Both the position numbers and the translations under genes were made by a program. Positions 47,682 through 60,500 of a stretch of DNA of 64,000 nt are shown here, one piece after another; the stretch's first letter is position 1, and each line of letters opens with the position of its first letter. Under the pieces are notes generated by a model that saw only the letters and a program-made list of their open reading frames with translations, ran no database searches and was not told where the DNA came from. The stretch comes from Lactifluus volemus (lineage: Eukaryota > Basidiomycota > Agaricomycetes > Russulales > Russulaceae): contig WTXI01000044.1 in NCBI GenBank assembly GCA_022376515.1, forward strand, positions 124,001 to 188,000, read 5' to 3'.

Positions 47682-49019
47682 ATGGGTTGTGTTCAATCTG
47701 CTTATGTTGACGAAGAGGCGAAAGCTCGTCCGTGTCCTTGCCATTCATCCATATACCTCTGCTTACTCCCTTCTTAAGGAAACGAAGAGATCGAGAATCA
47801 GCTCAGGCGGGACAGGGTCATGGCCAAGAATGAAATCAAGATGCTGTTGCTTGGCGCCGGCGAATCTGGCAAGGTATCCCTCATCATCACTTCATCTTAC
47901 CCAAATCGTTCAACAATCTCTCCACTTCCCAGTCAACTGTCCTCAAGCAGATGAAGCTCATTCACCATGGTGGCTACACCGAGCAGGAGCGCGAATCCTA
48001 CAAGGAAATTATTTTCTCAAATACCATTCAGTCCATGCGTGCTATCCTCGAGGCTATGCCCCAACTCGATATCCCTCTAACACCACAGAATGATGCTCGC
48101 CGTGCGGTCGTCCTCTCTCTCCCTCCACAAATAGAGTCAGACACCCTCCCTGGAGACGTAGCCGATGCCGTCAGGGGTTTATGGCGTGACCCCGGCGTCC
48201 GTGAAGCCGTCAACCGTTCCCGCGAGTTCCAACTCAACGACTCGGCCGTGTACTACTTTGCTGCTATCGATCGCATGGCCGATCCACGTTACATGCCCAC
48301 GGATCAGGATATTCTTCGCAGTCGTGTAAAGACCACCGGTATCACTGAAACCGCCTTCAAGATTGGTGAACTTACCTACAAGTTGTTTGACGTCGGAGGT
48401 CAACGAAGTGAACGAAAGAAATGGATCCACTGTTTCGAGAACGTCACCGCCCTCGTCTTCTTGGTCTCTCTCAGCGAGTATGATCAAATGTTGTACGAAG
48501 ATGAGAGTGTGGTATGTCTCTACCCTCAACCCTCGTCTCCCAACGTCTTGTTCATCCTTTTCCCAGAATCGAATGCAAGAAGCACTCACTCTCTTCGATT
48601 CGATATGCAATTCTCGTTGGTTTGTCAAAACATCCATTGTACGTACTATTTCTGTCATTTACAGATCGCGCCTTCATTTATCATTCTCAGATTTTATTCC
48701 TCAACAAGATCGACCTGTTTGCCGAGAAGCTCCCTCGGTCACCTCTGGGCGACTATTTCCCGGATTATACTGGGGGTGCAGATTACAATAATGCTTGCGA
48801 GTATCTCCTACAACGCTTTGTCAGCCTCAACCAGAGCGCAGCAACGAAACAGATTTATGCGCATTATACATGCGCAACGGACACGAATCAGATTCGATGT
48901 ACGTCTTTGCTTTACTCCTTTTAGTCCAGTGCGTACTAAAATGGGTTTCTCTAGTCGTACTGAACGCGATCTCGGATATTCTTCTACAAATCCATTTGCG
49001 GGAATGTGGTCTCTTGTAA
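47682..49019 (+). CDS. G-protein alpha subunit, group I (Gpa1/Gi-like)
   Basis: Six exons: 47682-47727, 47779-47873, 47933-48511, 48567-48638, 48691-48898 and 48955-49019; 354 residues, the standard length. It starts MGCVQSA, giving a myristoylation glycine and a palmitoylation cysteine for plasma-membrane attachment. All five GTPase motifs are intact: GAGESGK(S), switch I RVKTTGI, switch II DVGGQRSERKKWIHCF, FLNKIDLF and TCATDT. It ends RECGLL, with cysteine at the -4 position as in Gi-type subunits. It couples seven-helix receptors to cAMP, MAP kinase or pheromone signalling; which pathway is not visible. The P-loop is interrupted by an intron between Lys and Ser, a conserved position in many fungal G-alpha genes. 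Confidence 0.96.
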
Positions 49020-51671
49020 CCAAGCTACGCTCCACCGGGACAAAGGCCGTCGTACCGCTCTCCAGACAACCCTCAGAAGACACGAATACCACACGTCGCG
49101 ACGTAACCACGTTCTCGTTCTGTACCGCCCAATTTCTATTTTTTCCTTCTATGACGCCTTTTTCCCGGTCTGTCCTTGCGCCTCGCCATCCCTCTCATCT
49201 GTATGCAGCATCTACATCGACCTCCCCCCCCCCTTTAGGTCCTTTTATTTATCCTTGTACAAATTTCACTCGCTACCCCGCCTCAGGCGCTGATTGTTAC
49301 CCCACGTTCTTGCCGCCGCCCAATGACGCTGTTCCATTCTTTACGCTACATCTTATTACCAATTTTTGATTTCCCTTGTATGGAAGTTCTTCCCATCGCT
49401 CTTCCTTCTGATCAGGCATGTAGCCGTGCACTTCGCGGTCTTTTTTGCCCCTTCTCAGTTTCTTGTCCTTACCTGTTGCGGTTCACGCGCTCTCGCCTGC
49501 GCGCTCCGTCGCACGGATCGAGTACCTCGTTAAGTGTGAACTTGTGCCATTCATGTTACGTCGAGTATACAACCTCTCCTTGTCAAAGGTTGTGTATGCG
49601 CGTTTTTTGAGGCTTTAGATTGGACGGATATAATATATGACTTAATATTTCACTTCGCCGCTGTTTCCCTCTCTCACAGTACATATATATATTGTAAAAG
49701 TCTGACTTAATTTCGGGGGAAACCTACGGAAGTGGAACACCAGGGGTTGACATGTTGACACGTTGACAATTCAGATTAGCGGTTGACACCCGTTGCGTTC
49801 GACCGAAACTTTTCCCACCGTTATCTCGTTCCTTTCCATCCACGCTCTATTTCCCCCCTTCCGCGGGGACGGACAACGATGATGCCTCAATTTGAACCCG
49901 TTCCGAGTCGCCGCCGTGACTGCCTTGCCCCTCCTCAATACAATGAACCTTTTCGTTCTGACCAACTTCGTCAAGACTAACGATTTATATATTACGATCA
50001 CTGATGTTTGTTGTGTTGGTAACAGTCACTTTGTAGGAATCATCCTTCGACGAACGATGCCAACAGCTACAGCCCCCAATCGATCTGAAATCAGACGACT
50101 TGTAGTAGTTGATTTATTAAAAAAGTACGAACGATCTGGGAAACGCTGCGCTAACATGTCGGCTACTTTACTTCTCATCTGAGTACAAATAGCCCTCCTT
50201 TTTTTTTTTTTGTTCATCCCACTTTTATCAATCTCCGAGTCGGCAGTACAGTATATTTTATGAAAGCGCGAAATAAAATTATATTTGACACACAACTCAA
50301 CATCGCAACCCCCCGTGCCCGGTTGTCATTGTACAACTGTCTTGTATTGTTCAATGCACTGTCTAAGCCTTTTGATCATCACTGACAAGCGCTGATGTTT
50401 TCCTGGGACCCAGTGGAGGGGGTGTGGGTCCATTTGTGTGGGTTATGATGGTTTCATGGTCGCAAGGAAAGGGAGAGAAATCAATGGGCTAAGAAATAAA
50501 CTTGAGTGTGAACCGTATTACGTACCCGGTTGAAACCTCTCGCGATGTGGCGCATATGTGGAAATTTGTCCTCGATTGGATTAACCCCTAGTTATAAACT
50601 CCTCGGATCATCATGGCGTGTTTGGGGTAGTTCTTCAGATCTCCTTTTTCGCCCTCCTTGGCCAGCCGCCGGGTAGACTGGAAGGAGTTTAGCTGAAATG
50701 GCCATCATATATCAAATTCCAGGATTCCGTTCATGAAGTCTCTTATCCCATGCTAGAAGGAACATTGTGTCCGCAAGGTCCTATCGGTTCACCGCGCCGG
50801 TGGTATTGAAAAATAGACACTTTTGATTGTAACGTAACTACTGTATAGGTGGTGTTGATAAAGCGAATTAGAAGCACTCCCAGGTTATCACAAGGCCATC
50901 AAGCTTCCCAAATTTGCGACACGTTCAGCCATATGGTGTTGTGCACTTGTGCACATGGTGTATGTACCGGGCCCTGCAGGGGCAATGCGACCGTGTATCC
51001 ACCAGCCTACAAAGCTGGAGTGAAGGGGCTTGGTGGCGCACCGGGATCCAAGATCATCCGCGTGGCGACACCAAAGGGATGACAAGACAGGGTAATAATG
51101 CAAAGTAGGCGGTTTCAAAGAGGGATCAGGCCGATCTTACGATATACGAATCATCTTATGTGAATTAAACGTTTCTTTTGAACAGGCTCCAAGGTCATGA
51201 AACACACACCAACAGTTGGGTAGACGTGTGCACCGTGGCTATGTCACGGGTTGTCCTTAATTCTTGGCGCTACAAATAAACCAGAATCAGGCCCCTCGTC
51301 GCAGTTCTCTCAAGAGGATCGAACCTGTATTGAGGTACGAAACACAGAATTACCGTCACAGCAATACAATAACTGTTGACCGATTCCGCGGGCAACTTGC
51401 TTAGTAAGCACCTGTAAGGTCTAGAAACCGCCTCCTTGAAAAACAAAGGTTGCGAAGGTGGCTAAAATTGAGTGGCGACTGTTTGAGCGAGGGCATATCA
51501 GCGGGAAAGGTAAAAGGCAGTTCAACTGTCCTCATCATTGTTACACAATGCACAGAGAGCCAAACAAGAAAGGAAATGGGGATAAGGGACAGTACGCATA
51601 GCAAGGAACATACAGGCATGTAGCATATGTCGACCAATGTAGGTCTCTTCATTGCTCACATCGACGACATC
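49020..51671. other. 2.6-kb stretch without a recognisable gene
   Basis: The C/T-rich 3' flank of the G-alpha gene runs to about 49500 and a TATATATATATTG tract lies at 49683-49695. I found no coding region with family features on either strand up to the SNX3 gene. Confidence 0.4.
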
Positions 51672-52399
51672 TTACGCCCATTGAGACTTGTCCCACTCCG
51701 GATCCTGAAGGAATGCGCATAGGACCTTACTACCCGTCTATTCCATTTACAAAGCGTCAGATTCATAAGGCCACGAATTACCCAAGTGGAGTAGCTGACG
51801 CACCTGGAGTAGTGGGTGTCCGGCGACGATACTAAGGAAGCGTTCGAGGCCCTCCCGTCTGGCCTCGATGACCTCATCTGAGAAGCGATTTGTGAAGACC
51901 TTTCCTGGGAGCGGAGGGATGTTCACGCGAGTTGATTCGTGTTCAAGGATATCACGGAAGGCCTCAAAGTCCGAATAGCGCCGACGTACGAGCGAGTGGC
52001 GCAGTTTAAAGGCGGGGATATTGGTCTATCATTAAACGGATTCAGGGACGTGTAAGGGTCTCGTAAGGACGCGAGGAGATAACGAAAGGATCAAGAACTT
52101 GCCTTGCACACTATCTCATAGTCAGTGTACATCTTACGGCCGAATCCTGGATGTGATTTGTCAAGAATGAAAGGTGATACTAGACCCAAGTTGCGCACCG
52201 TGGGTCTGTGGATTCCGCACTTCTATCTCCAGAAAACTCTCTGGAACACTGTACATTTCCTCGATCTAGTGGTGTTTATAAATTTCGGGGTTGAACGAGA
52301 GGTTTGATCCGGAACTTTGATACGTACGGTTTGTTCGCGGCCTTGCAGACGAGGCTCATCGAAAGCACTACTGCGGGCGAAAGGGGAGACGGTGGTCAT
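51672..52399 (-). CDS. SNX3: Sorting nexin 3 (PX-domain retromer cargo adaptor)
   Basis: Five exons: 52399-52324, 52240-52199, 52146-52103, 52025-51804 and 51737-51672; 149 residues, almost entirely a PX domain, as in SNX3/Grd19. The order is: [50 protein letters not shown] (the RRRYSDF phosphoinositide site), [20 protein letters not shown] (the Pro-rich loop), [20 protein letters not shown], and the end PEWDKSQWA. It binds PI3P on early endosomes and retrieves cargo with retromer. The third intron (52026-52102) begins GC rather than GT (AAG|GCAAGT) and ends TAG; GC-AG is the commonest minor splice class, and the strong remaining donor context supports it. Confidence 0.95.
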
Positions 52400-52664
52400 G
52401 ATGTAGAGATATAGAGAAAGCAAAAGAACGAGAGCGGAAGGATTCGGGCGGTGCCTGTGACCGCCGCAGCTTATCTTGAATTTTTGTAATAAGTTAACCA
52501 CTTATGCACCTCACGGTAATGCCGACTCGGAATATCCGGGGGACAACAACAGCACAGCCACGCCAAAGACTTTGACTCGCATCTATTATTTTATAACACA
52601 GGAATAAACAGTAATTTATCACAATTTCAAGTCCGGCGAGTTAAGTGATGTAGCGCAAAGCGAC

Positions 52665-53082
52665 TTAGGTGGAGCGGTTAAGGTCCTGCTGAGCCTGTCC
52701 CTTGTCCTTCTGGACGTTGCCTATCACCTTTGTTAACACTTACTCGGAACGACAGATAAAGGTTATACACACCCGACACTTCCTGCTCACGGTCTCCAGT
52801 AATAGCGCCAACGACGGCGTCTTTCTTCCCAGTGATACGGTCCTTGGTACCCTCAACGTATCCCTTGGCCCGGGCAGCGTCGTGCTCGGTTTCGCCGGCA
52901 ACGTGCTCCTGCCTGCCAGACTCGGTCCAAGACTTTGAGCCAGTCAAGTCACCGATCGTCTCGACGACGGTGCCCTTGAGGGAGTGGAATTGGCCGGAGT
53001 TTTACTGTCATCAGGTGAGTGTCAAAGGCATATCGTCATCGATAGGGACGTACGAGGGCTCAGTGTTATTGTTGGCGGACAT
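52665..53082 (-). CDS. CsbD-like stress protein, apparent one-base frameshift
   Basis: Exons 53082-53054, 53004-52773 and 52720-52665. The protein begins SANNNTEP and continues [58 protein letters not shown] and [16 protein letters not shown]. This is the small, charged CsbD/YjbJ-type fold repeated in fungi and often labelled cruciform-DNA-recognition protein. Function is unclear; bacterial relatives are stress-induced. At the exon 1-2 junction the sequence TAAAAC has one A too few: with four A the frame meets a stop, with five it reads SKNSGQF and matches the family. I take this as a homopolymer miscall. About 105 residues if so. Confidence 0.82.
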
Positions 53083-53329
53083 GTTTCAAAGATTATAGGT
53101 GAGAGGTTGATACAGGTGGGGGGGGACAGACCTCGCTCTTTTATACCTACGAGCCCCCATGGGGTGGGTGACGCATTCAATGACGTGTTGGGAGATTGGA
53201 GTGTCGCGCAGTATTTATGATGTCATTCGATTTGCTCGTACATTTCTCAAATTTACTACAAAAAATTTCTATTCTAATCCCGAAGATCAGGGTCAAGCTT
53301 GGCCAAGCCTCAGAGTGACTCACCTTATT

Positions 53330-56300
53330 CTAGCCACACCACTCTCGTGCATTCTGGAACAATCGGAACCAGGGCCCCACACCGCCCCACATTTCCTTCA
53401 TTTTTGGAGGGTACCAGCTGTTACTCTCCAGCGCCACGACGCGCTCAGGGTGGGGCATCAATGCAAATACGCGTCCGCTCGGCGTTTGCACCCCGGTAAG
53501 CCCGCCAGGGCTTCCGTTCGGATTGAGAGGATACACTTCCGTCGGGTTACCCGCTCCATCAACGTAACGCACCACTCCGAGGTTCCCAGCGTTGAAAACC
53601 TCCAGCGCATCTGGAGCGAATTCCACGCGACCCTCACCATGCGCCACAGCCACAGCCAACCGTGAGCCACCCATGCCGCGCAGAAAGACCGAGTCTTGCG
53701 TTGCCGAGTTGTCTACCACTTCCACAAGCGCAACGCGTGCTTCAAACCTCCCGACGCGGTTCGCCTTGAATAGCGGCCACACCTCCGAGCCAGGAATCAC
53801 TTCGCGCATGTGGCTCAGGAATTGGCACCCGTTGCACATACCAGTGCGAATGCATCCTCGCGCGCGAAAAACGATTTAAATGCATTTCGAGCGCCTTCAT
53901 GGAGCAACGCAGCGTGTGCCCAACCCGCACCGGCGCCCAACACGTCGCCGTAAGAGAACCCACCGCAGGCGCGAGCCCGCGGAACTCGGCTAGATCAGCG
54001 GTGCCTGCGATTAGGTCAGACATGTGCACGTCCACGCGTCGAACCCAGCAGCCGTGAATGCCCACGCCATCTCAGCTTGTCCATTGACTCCCTGCTCGCG
54101 CAGGATGCCACCTTGGGCCGGTGTAAGAGCGGGCGGCTCGGCCTGGGCGTGAATGTGAGATTGAACGTGAGTCCAGAGTGCGCTTCGTCCGCGATGAGTG
54201 CGAATTCCTCTGCTGCGCATTCGGGATCGTCGCGCAGCGACTGCATCTGGAACGATGTATCTGCCCAGAGTTGTTGGAGGATAGATCGAGCACTTGAAAA
54301 TATGACGTTGCCACCATACACACTGAAAATGACTGATCTTTGGACACCTTGCCAATGACGTGGATTGAGGTTGACGCAAAGCCATGCGCGATGAAGACCT
54401 GTACTAGGCGGGCCAATTGCGACTCTTGCACCTGCATGACCCACCTAGTTCTTCATTGAAAAGAGTTTCGATCGGGCTGTCGAGGTGATGCAACGCATCC
54501 AGATTGATCTCTATCCGACGCGTCCTGCGAATGCCATTTCTGCTAAGGTTGTGAAAGACCTCCGTCCGAACGGTCGTGATAAGCCAGTACGAGCTCTGGG
54601 TCGCTCTGTCGTACCGCTTGACACGCATTGAAGAACGCCTTGAGCAGTTGCGGATCTTCGACGTCCGGCACTCTGAACCAATCTGCCTGAACACCTGCGC
54701 CAGCGCGATCCGCCCAGTCGCTGTTTCCCGTGAGCCAGATCAAGGAAGACGAGCACAGTGGGCCATCCACATCCGTGCGTAATTGCGGGGTCCACGTCGT
54801 ACCAATGTCTTCCACTCCAGCAAAGGCCGTGACGATGAGGGAGAGCGGCGACGTCACGGCGCGTTGCTCACCGCTCTCACCATCTCGCCATCGCATCGCC
54901 ATGGACATGGAATCCTTCCCAACCGGGATACCCACGCCAAGTGCCGGACAGAGCTCCATCCCGACCGCGCGCACCGCGGCGTACAGTGCGGCGCCTTCGC
55001 CAGACATGCTCGCAGCGCTCATCCAATTTGCGCTCAACTTGACGCGCCCCAGATCGCGTATGCGAGCTGCAGCTAGATTCGTGAGTGCCTCGGCGACAGC
55101 CATACGGGCTGCGGCTGGCGCAGAGAGAAGCGCGAGGGGGGTGCGTTCGCCTAGTGCCATAGCCTCACCCACGCGCACGTCAAAGCCGTACGACGTGCGC
55201 GTGACTGCGACATCTGCGACCGGAACTTGCCACGGGCCGACCATCTGGTCGCGCGTAACGAGGCCTGTGATACTCCGGTCGCCTATGGTGATGAGGAATG
55301 CCTTGGAGCCTACGCTCGGCAGTCGCAGCACGCGCGTGACAGCCTCGACGAGTCGCGTGGGGAGTTGAGGCTCTGCGGGAAGGTACGTGGCGAGCGTAGC
55401 ATCGAACGGGACGCAATCTGGAGCACGTGTAGAGTCGCTGCGCGTCATGCGTGGTGGTTTGCCGAATAAGGTGGACATCTTGAGGTGGATCACATTTCCC
55501 CGAACAGACGGTCCGTCACCACCAGTTCGTACGCCTCTGTTGCGAGGCCGACAATGGCGAAAGGACAGCGCTCGCGCGTCGCGATGGTGTGGAACGCATC
55601 CTCATGTGCGGGGTCTACCGCGAGAACGTATCGTTCCTGCGACTCGTTGCACCATATCTCCATTGGGGAGAGGGACGCATCAGCGAGGGGCACATTCCGA
55701 ATTTCGAACGTCGCGCCCAAGCCCGAGTCGTGCACGAGCTCTGGCAACGCGTTGGAAAGCCCGCCGGCGCCAACATCGTGGATGCTCTGAATGGGATTGT
55801 CTACGCCACGGTCTATGCAAGCGTCAATAACTTGTTGGCAGCGACGCTGCATCTCCGCATTGTCCCTCTGCACAGACGCAAAATCTAGCCCTGCATCACC
55901 CGTTCCCAGAGCCTGGCTGGATGCAGCTCCGCCCCCAAGCCCAATCAGCATTCCTGGTCCGCCGAGCACGACGATCTTCGCTCCAGGCGTAATTTTGGAC
56001 TTGTGCGCGAACTGCGGACGCACGGTACCCAGACCACCCGCGAGCATTATTGGCTTGTGATAGCCCCGAACGGCACCGTTAGGACCAGGTTCGCGCTCCG
56101 CGAATGTACGGAAGTAACCCGTCAGCGCGGGCCGTCCAAACTCGTTGTTGAATGCTGCCGCTCCGAGAGGTCCTTCGATCATGATATCCAGAGCGCTGGC
56201 GATGTGGGCTGGCCGGCCAAAATCCTCTTCCCAGGGTTGCGTATAGCCCGGAATGAGTAGATTGGAAACGGAGAAGCCCGTGAGGCCCGCCTTTGGCCGT

Positions 56301-57369
56301 GAACCGCGTCCGACGGAGCCCTCGTCGCGGATCTCGCCGCCCGAGCCTGTGGCGGCGCCAGGATAGGGCGACACAGCCGTAGGGTGATTGTGGGTCTCAA
56401 CTTTGATCAACACGGGCATTTCTTCCTCACTCTCCCTGTACAGGCGCTTGATTTCTGGATTTGAGAAGGATGGCAATGCGGGGGAAATCCCAAAACGTGG
56501 TGCGAGTGCACCCTCGAAGACGGCGGCATTATCCGAATAAGCAGAAATGGTACCTGTGGGGTGCAATTTCTCTGTGTTACGAATCATTTGGAACAGGGAG
56601 AATGGCTGGGGCGTCCCGTCGATCGTCCAGGAGGCATTAAAAATCTTGTGTCGACAGTGCTCCGAGTTGACCTGGGCGAACATGAAAAGCTCTGCATCCG
56701 TTGGACTGCGCGCGATGGGATCGCTACCGGAAATGAATGCACCGACAAGGTAATCGATCTCGTCAGAAGCAAGGGCAAGGCCGAGTTCCTTGTTCGCGCG
56801 CTCGAGCTTCTCCCTCGCCGAGGTTTCCGACCGGGAGATATCGATCGAACGGAGCGAAGCCGGCTGTGATTCCAGGAAAATGGCGTCTTTAGATGGGCGT
56901 TCGCATGATGCAATCTGGTCATGCGATCATATAAATGGGGAGTGAGTAGATCAATGTCGCGTTGAGACAGAGTGCCATAGTTGGTTGTATGACAAAGGCA
57001 ACGCCACGTTCGAGGCGTTGGATATGGCGCCCAAGTTACACAGCCGGGAGATATCTGTAGCTTTGCTTGACCATGGAGAGACAGAGCCTGGCCGGGGAAG
57101 AACATAAATCACTGCAGAATTTTCCTCCAGAGCACTCCGAGTCCCGGGGAGCGAGATGTCATCTCCGTAGGACAGAAGGCGGTTAAGCGTCCGGCGCGAT
57201 GGTGAACCGAGTTGGAGAAGTTCGGCTTCAGCATTGTCGGTGACGGTGTGCACAAGATGGACGTAAACGGCGTCTACAGAGATGACAGCTGGTACATTCT
57301 GTGGAATTGGGCGAGCAAGGCGCGACGTTTGGCTATAGATAGGGCTGAGGAGCCCTGGAGAATAAGCAT
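53330..57369 (-). CDS. ADE6: FGAM synthase (formylglycinamidine ribonucleotide synthetase), frame broken many times
   Basis: It converts FGAR, glutamine and ATP to FGAM in purine synthesis, in the cytosol. From start ([11 protein letters not shown], 57369) to end (FQNAREWCG, 53330) the whole enzyme is readable in pieces: the N-terminal domain ([15 protein letters not shown]), [107 protein letters not shown], and the glutaminase domain with [24 protein letters not shown] and MPHPERVVA. Between these blocks the frame shifts about a dozen times, near 57295, 57013, 56973, 56918, 55495, 54555, 54442, 54328, 54107, 54036, 53972 and 53841. In each case the intact family sequence would need one additional base. 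The conserved residues remain, which argues for assembly errors over decay. Confidence 0.93.
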
Positions 57370-57556
57370 CCCTGCCAAGTTGTGAGAGGTGTTCCAAGCC
57401 ACTTGTGAGGAAATGAGATCTACCCTTGAGTGATTAACAATATCACGATCAATGATCAGCGCGACCATCATCGTTTCCTTGCCAGCGCTTCGATGGGGGG
57501 GTTATGAACCCTAACCTTTCCCTGTGGTTTCCCCCGATCATCTCAACCGAGCGGCC
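57370..57556. promoter_or_regulatory. Divergent intergenic region between ADE6 and ATG11
   Basis: 187 bases separate the two inferred start codons, which face away from each other. No TGACTC-type Gcn4/Bas1 motif stands out, but a TGATTAACAATATCACGATCA palindrome-like stretch lies near 57430-57450. Confidence 0.4.
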
Positions 57557-60500
57557 ATGACGACAATCGAAGCCAGACTTTGGATTTGTAGAGCTGAAGA
57601 CGGAGAAGTATTCGAGGTACGCACTCTTCGGGTATGTAATAAGTACCTCCACTGACCAGAGAGTAGACATCCGCTACAGTTCAGGATATAGATAGGTACA
57701 GAATGTGTGATGCTACAATCCTAGCCTCTGAACCTCATCGGTAGATTGGGGGGCCTGGAGTCTTTATTCGTAACGAGATAGGAAGTAAAGAAGGTGCTCT
57801 CATCGCGTATCTTCCGGATGGAAGGAGGTTGGAAACTGGAATGTGCAGGACCTTGTTAGAGGGCAATCTCAGGTATGTCTTCGGTTTTTCGTTCCCTAGC
57901 ACACGACTCGCGCCTCTGACCACCGCACAGACCATTTTCGTGTTTAACCAGTACTACGTGGACGGAGACATCCATGAAGTAATGAAGCTGCTTCATTTTC
58001 AACCTCGGTTACAGCCACCAGTAGAAGGTGCGTCACATCTGGGTACTAGTGACACACGCCGAGTTGACGCCTTGACAGAATCTACAACTACAACGCCGCG
58101 GCGTGAGCCGTCTGAATTGGCTGCTTCCTACCATCTGGCAGCCCAAGTACACAACAATTAATTGACCGCACACTGGATTCCTTGCAGTACCAACAGTCTG
58201 CCTTGCGAATTGCATCGAGCGCGCTCGACCTTCATTTACTTGATGTCACCAATGTATTTAACAGCGTCGCCGCAGGTACACGCCAAGAACTTGAAAAGCA
58301 AGCCTCTCTCCTTGCAGGCATCGATACCGACATAGAATTGATCTCGCGCGTCCCGATTCATCATAATTTCATATCTGCTGCAGCGCAAAAGGCGACGAAT
58401 GCTCGTGATCCTGCGCGCACACTTGGTTATTATGTCTCTAGCGAAAGGATCCGCCGAGCGGTATCCACATGTCAGAAAACGCATGGTACGAGGGCTCTTA
58501 ATCGACTGCACAGATGCTCATCTCCAAGAAGGTAACTTGCAAGAACGGTTTCATCATGCCGCATGGTCCTTGAAACGACTTGTTGATGGTGCGGCTGAGG
58601 TTCGCCTAGTTCGTTCTAACACAAAGTGAGTTAGATCATCATATTTACATGCCCTTATCTCATTTGCGGCAAGACTATTTGATGAAGCCAAAAAACTAGA
58701 TCAACATTCCCGTGAGATTCTTAGGAGAGCTTCAGAAGCTGTTCTCGCTCTTGACGGTGATCTCTACGTTTTCTATTTCCCTGTATGATTTACCTATCTC
58801 CATCTAGGTACCGTCGCAAACGTAGAACCTGTCCTTCAAGGTAAGTATATCACTCAACTGAACTGCATGCCCTTTGACCCTTTCGTAGAGCTCCGTCAGT
58901 CGGATGTGTCAATTCGGCACAACTTGGCGTCTATGACAGAACTAAAGGTACCTTTTCTGATCATCTACACGCTTATTTTCTCTCTCACATATACCCTCAG
59001 AATGCATCCACAGAACAGTGTTTGCATCTTCTCCGTCAGATTAGTACTCTCAAAAATGATCTGGTTGCCCTTCCTATCGAGTTGTTCGAACTGCAAGCTC
59101 AAGTTAGAGCCAAGAAGCCTTTCTCCGATGTTCAAAGGATTCATGACATGATCTACGCGTATGGGGCCACGATCGTTGAGGTTGTTCGTCGAAAAGAATT
59201 CGGTGGGTAACTGTTGCCACTGCTGAAGGGAGCAGGGCTGATTATGTATTTGTAGCAAGTCGGGTCTACAAAAGGTATCAAAACATCTCTGAAGGGATGA
59301 AAAACGTTTTGTATGTGCCCGATTCCGTCGTGTATTCATCACTCACGTGGCTTCAAGAGCTGCAGAGGACGCGCGTCGTCAGGCATTTCGTGGTGAAGTG
59401 CAGAGTCAGCTTCCATTTGATCTTGTGGGAATGGAAAATGCGATCGAATTTTCCGCTGGCGAGGTCAGGGAAACGAGCAGCCCCTATGACTTGGAGCGAT
59501 CCGATATCAAAGGTGTGTTCTCACTTCTTTATGCGCATTGCACGAACTGACCTCAAGAAAACAGATTTGATGGGCAACCTTGAAGACTTGGGCGGTATGC
59601 CGAGACCCTAAAGAATAAAGATGTGGCACTCGTCAGCATCCGAGAGGTGTGCACGAAGCTCGGGGACTAGTCAACAAGATGGATGAATTTGAATCAGGCC
59701 TTGATATATTTGTGGGACAATCACGTATGTCACTGACAAATGCTCCATTTTCCACTGCGAAATTGATTAGTTCGTGCAGTGCATTCATCTTCGCAATCAA
59801 GGGGCCACTGTATGTCGGCTTTTGCTATTCTGGAGACTGGCTCACACTAATGTTTGCCCCGCATCGCATATCTAAGCTAAACAAATGTCCAAAGAGTTCG
59901 CCCAGAAGTCGCGCGGCTTGGAATGGAACTCGGCTAATGGAGAGACGCCACTTCATGAAGAACGCCGTGCTCTCGAAACCGAAGTTGCCCGGCTTAATAG
60001 GGAACTTCGAATCGCTGGCGACGAACATGAACGCGTACAACAACTTGAGCAAGAGCTACATCAAGCTCGTTGCAGATAGAGAGTGAGACTGCGGCCCGCC
60101 GGATTCTAGAAGATCGATACACCAGTCTTCTTTCAATTGTCGAGCGACAACGACAAGAGCTGGGTAATGCCCTTTCTGAGGCCGCGGGGAACACCAAAGC
60201 CGCGGACCGGAGAACATCCCAAGTACATGATCTGAAAGGTCCCTCGCTCAGGGGGAAGATTTGACACAGAAGTCGCCATCCGAATCCAGACGCGACGCGC
60301 ACCAGAGGGAGATGTGCAGCAAGAGCTTGATCGCGTCGCTGAAGCAGATGGGGGCCGAGTTGCGCTGAAAAGTGGTGAGCTGCGAGGGGAGGGAGAAGGT
60401 GTGGAGCATCAACGTAAGGAAGCTACGATTCAGGTCAAAGCCGACGCCGCCGGCCTCCGGGCAGATCCTCAGAACGCGGAAGGGGGGTTACGAGATGCGC

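Noticed and set aside
54730..55368. Plus-strand frame of 212 codons
   Set aside because: Antisense shadow of the conserved ADE6 catalytic region.
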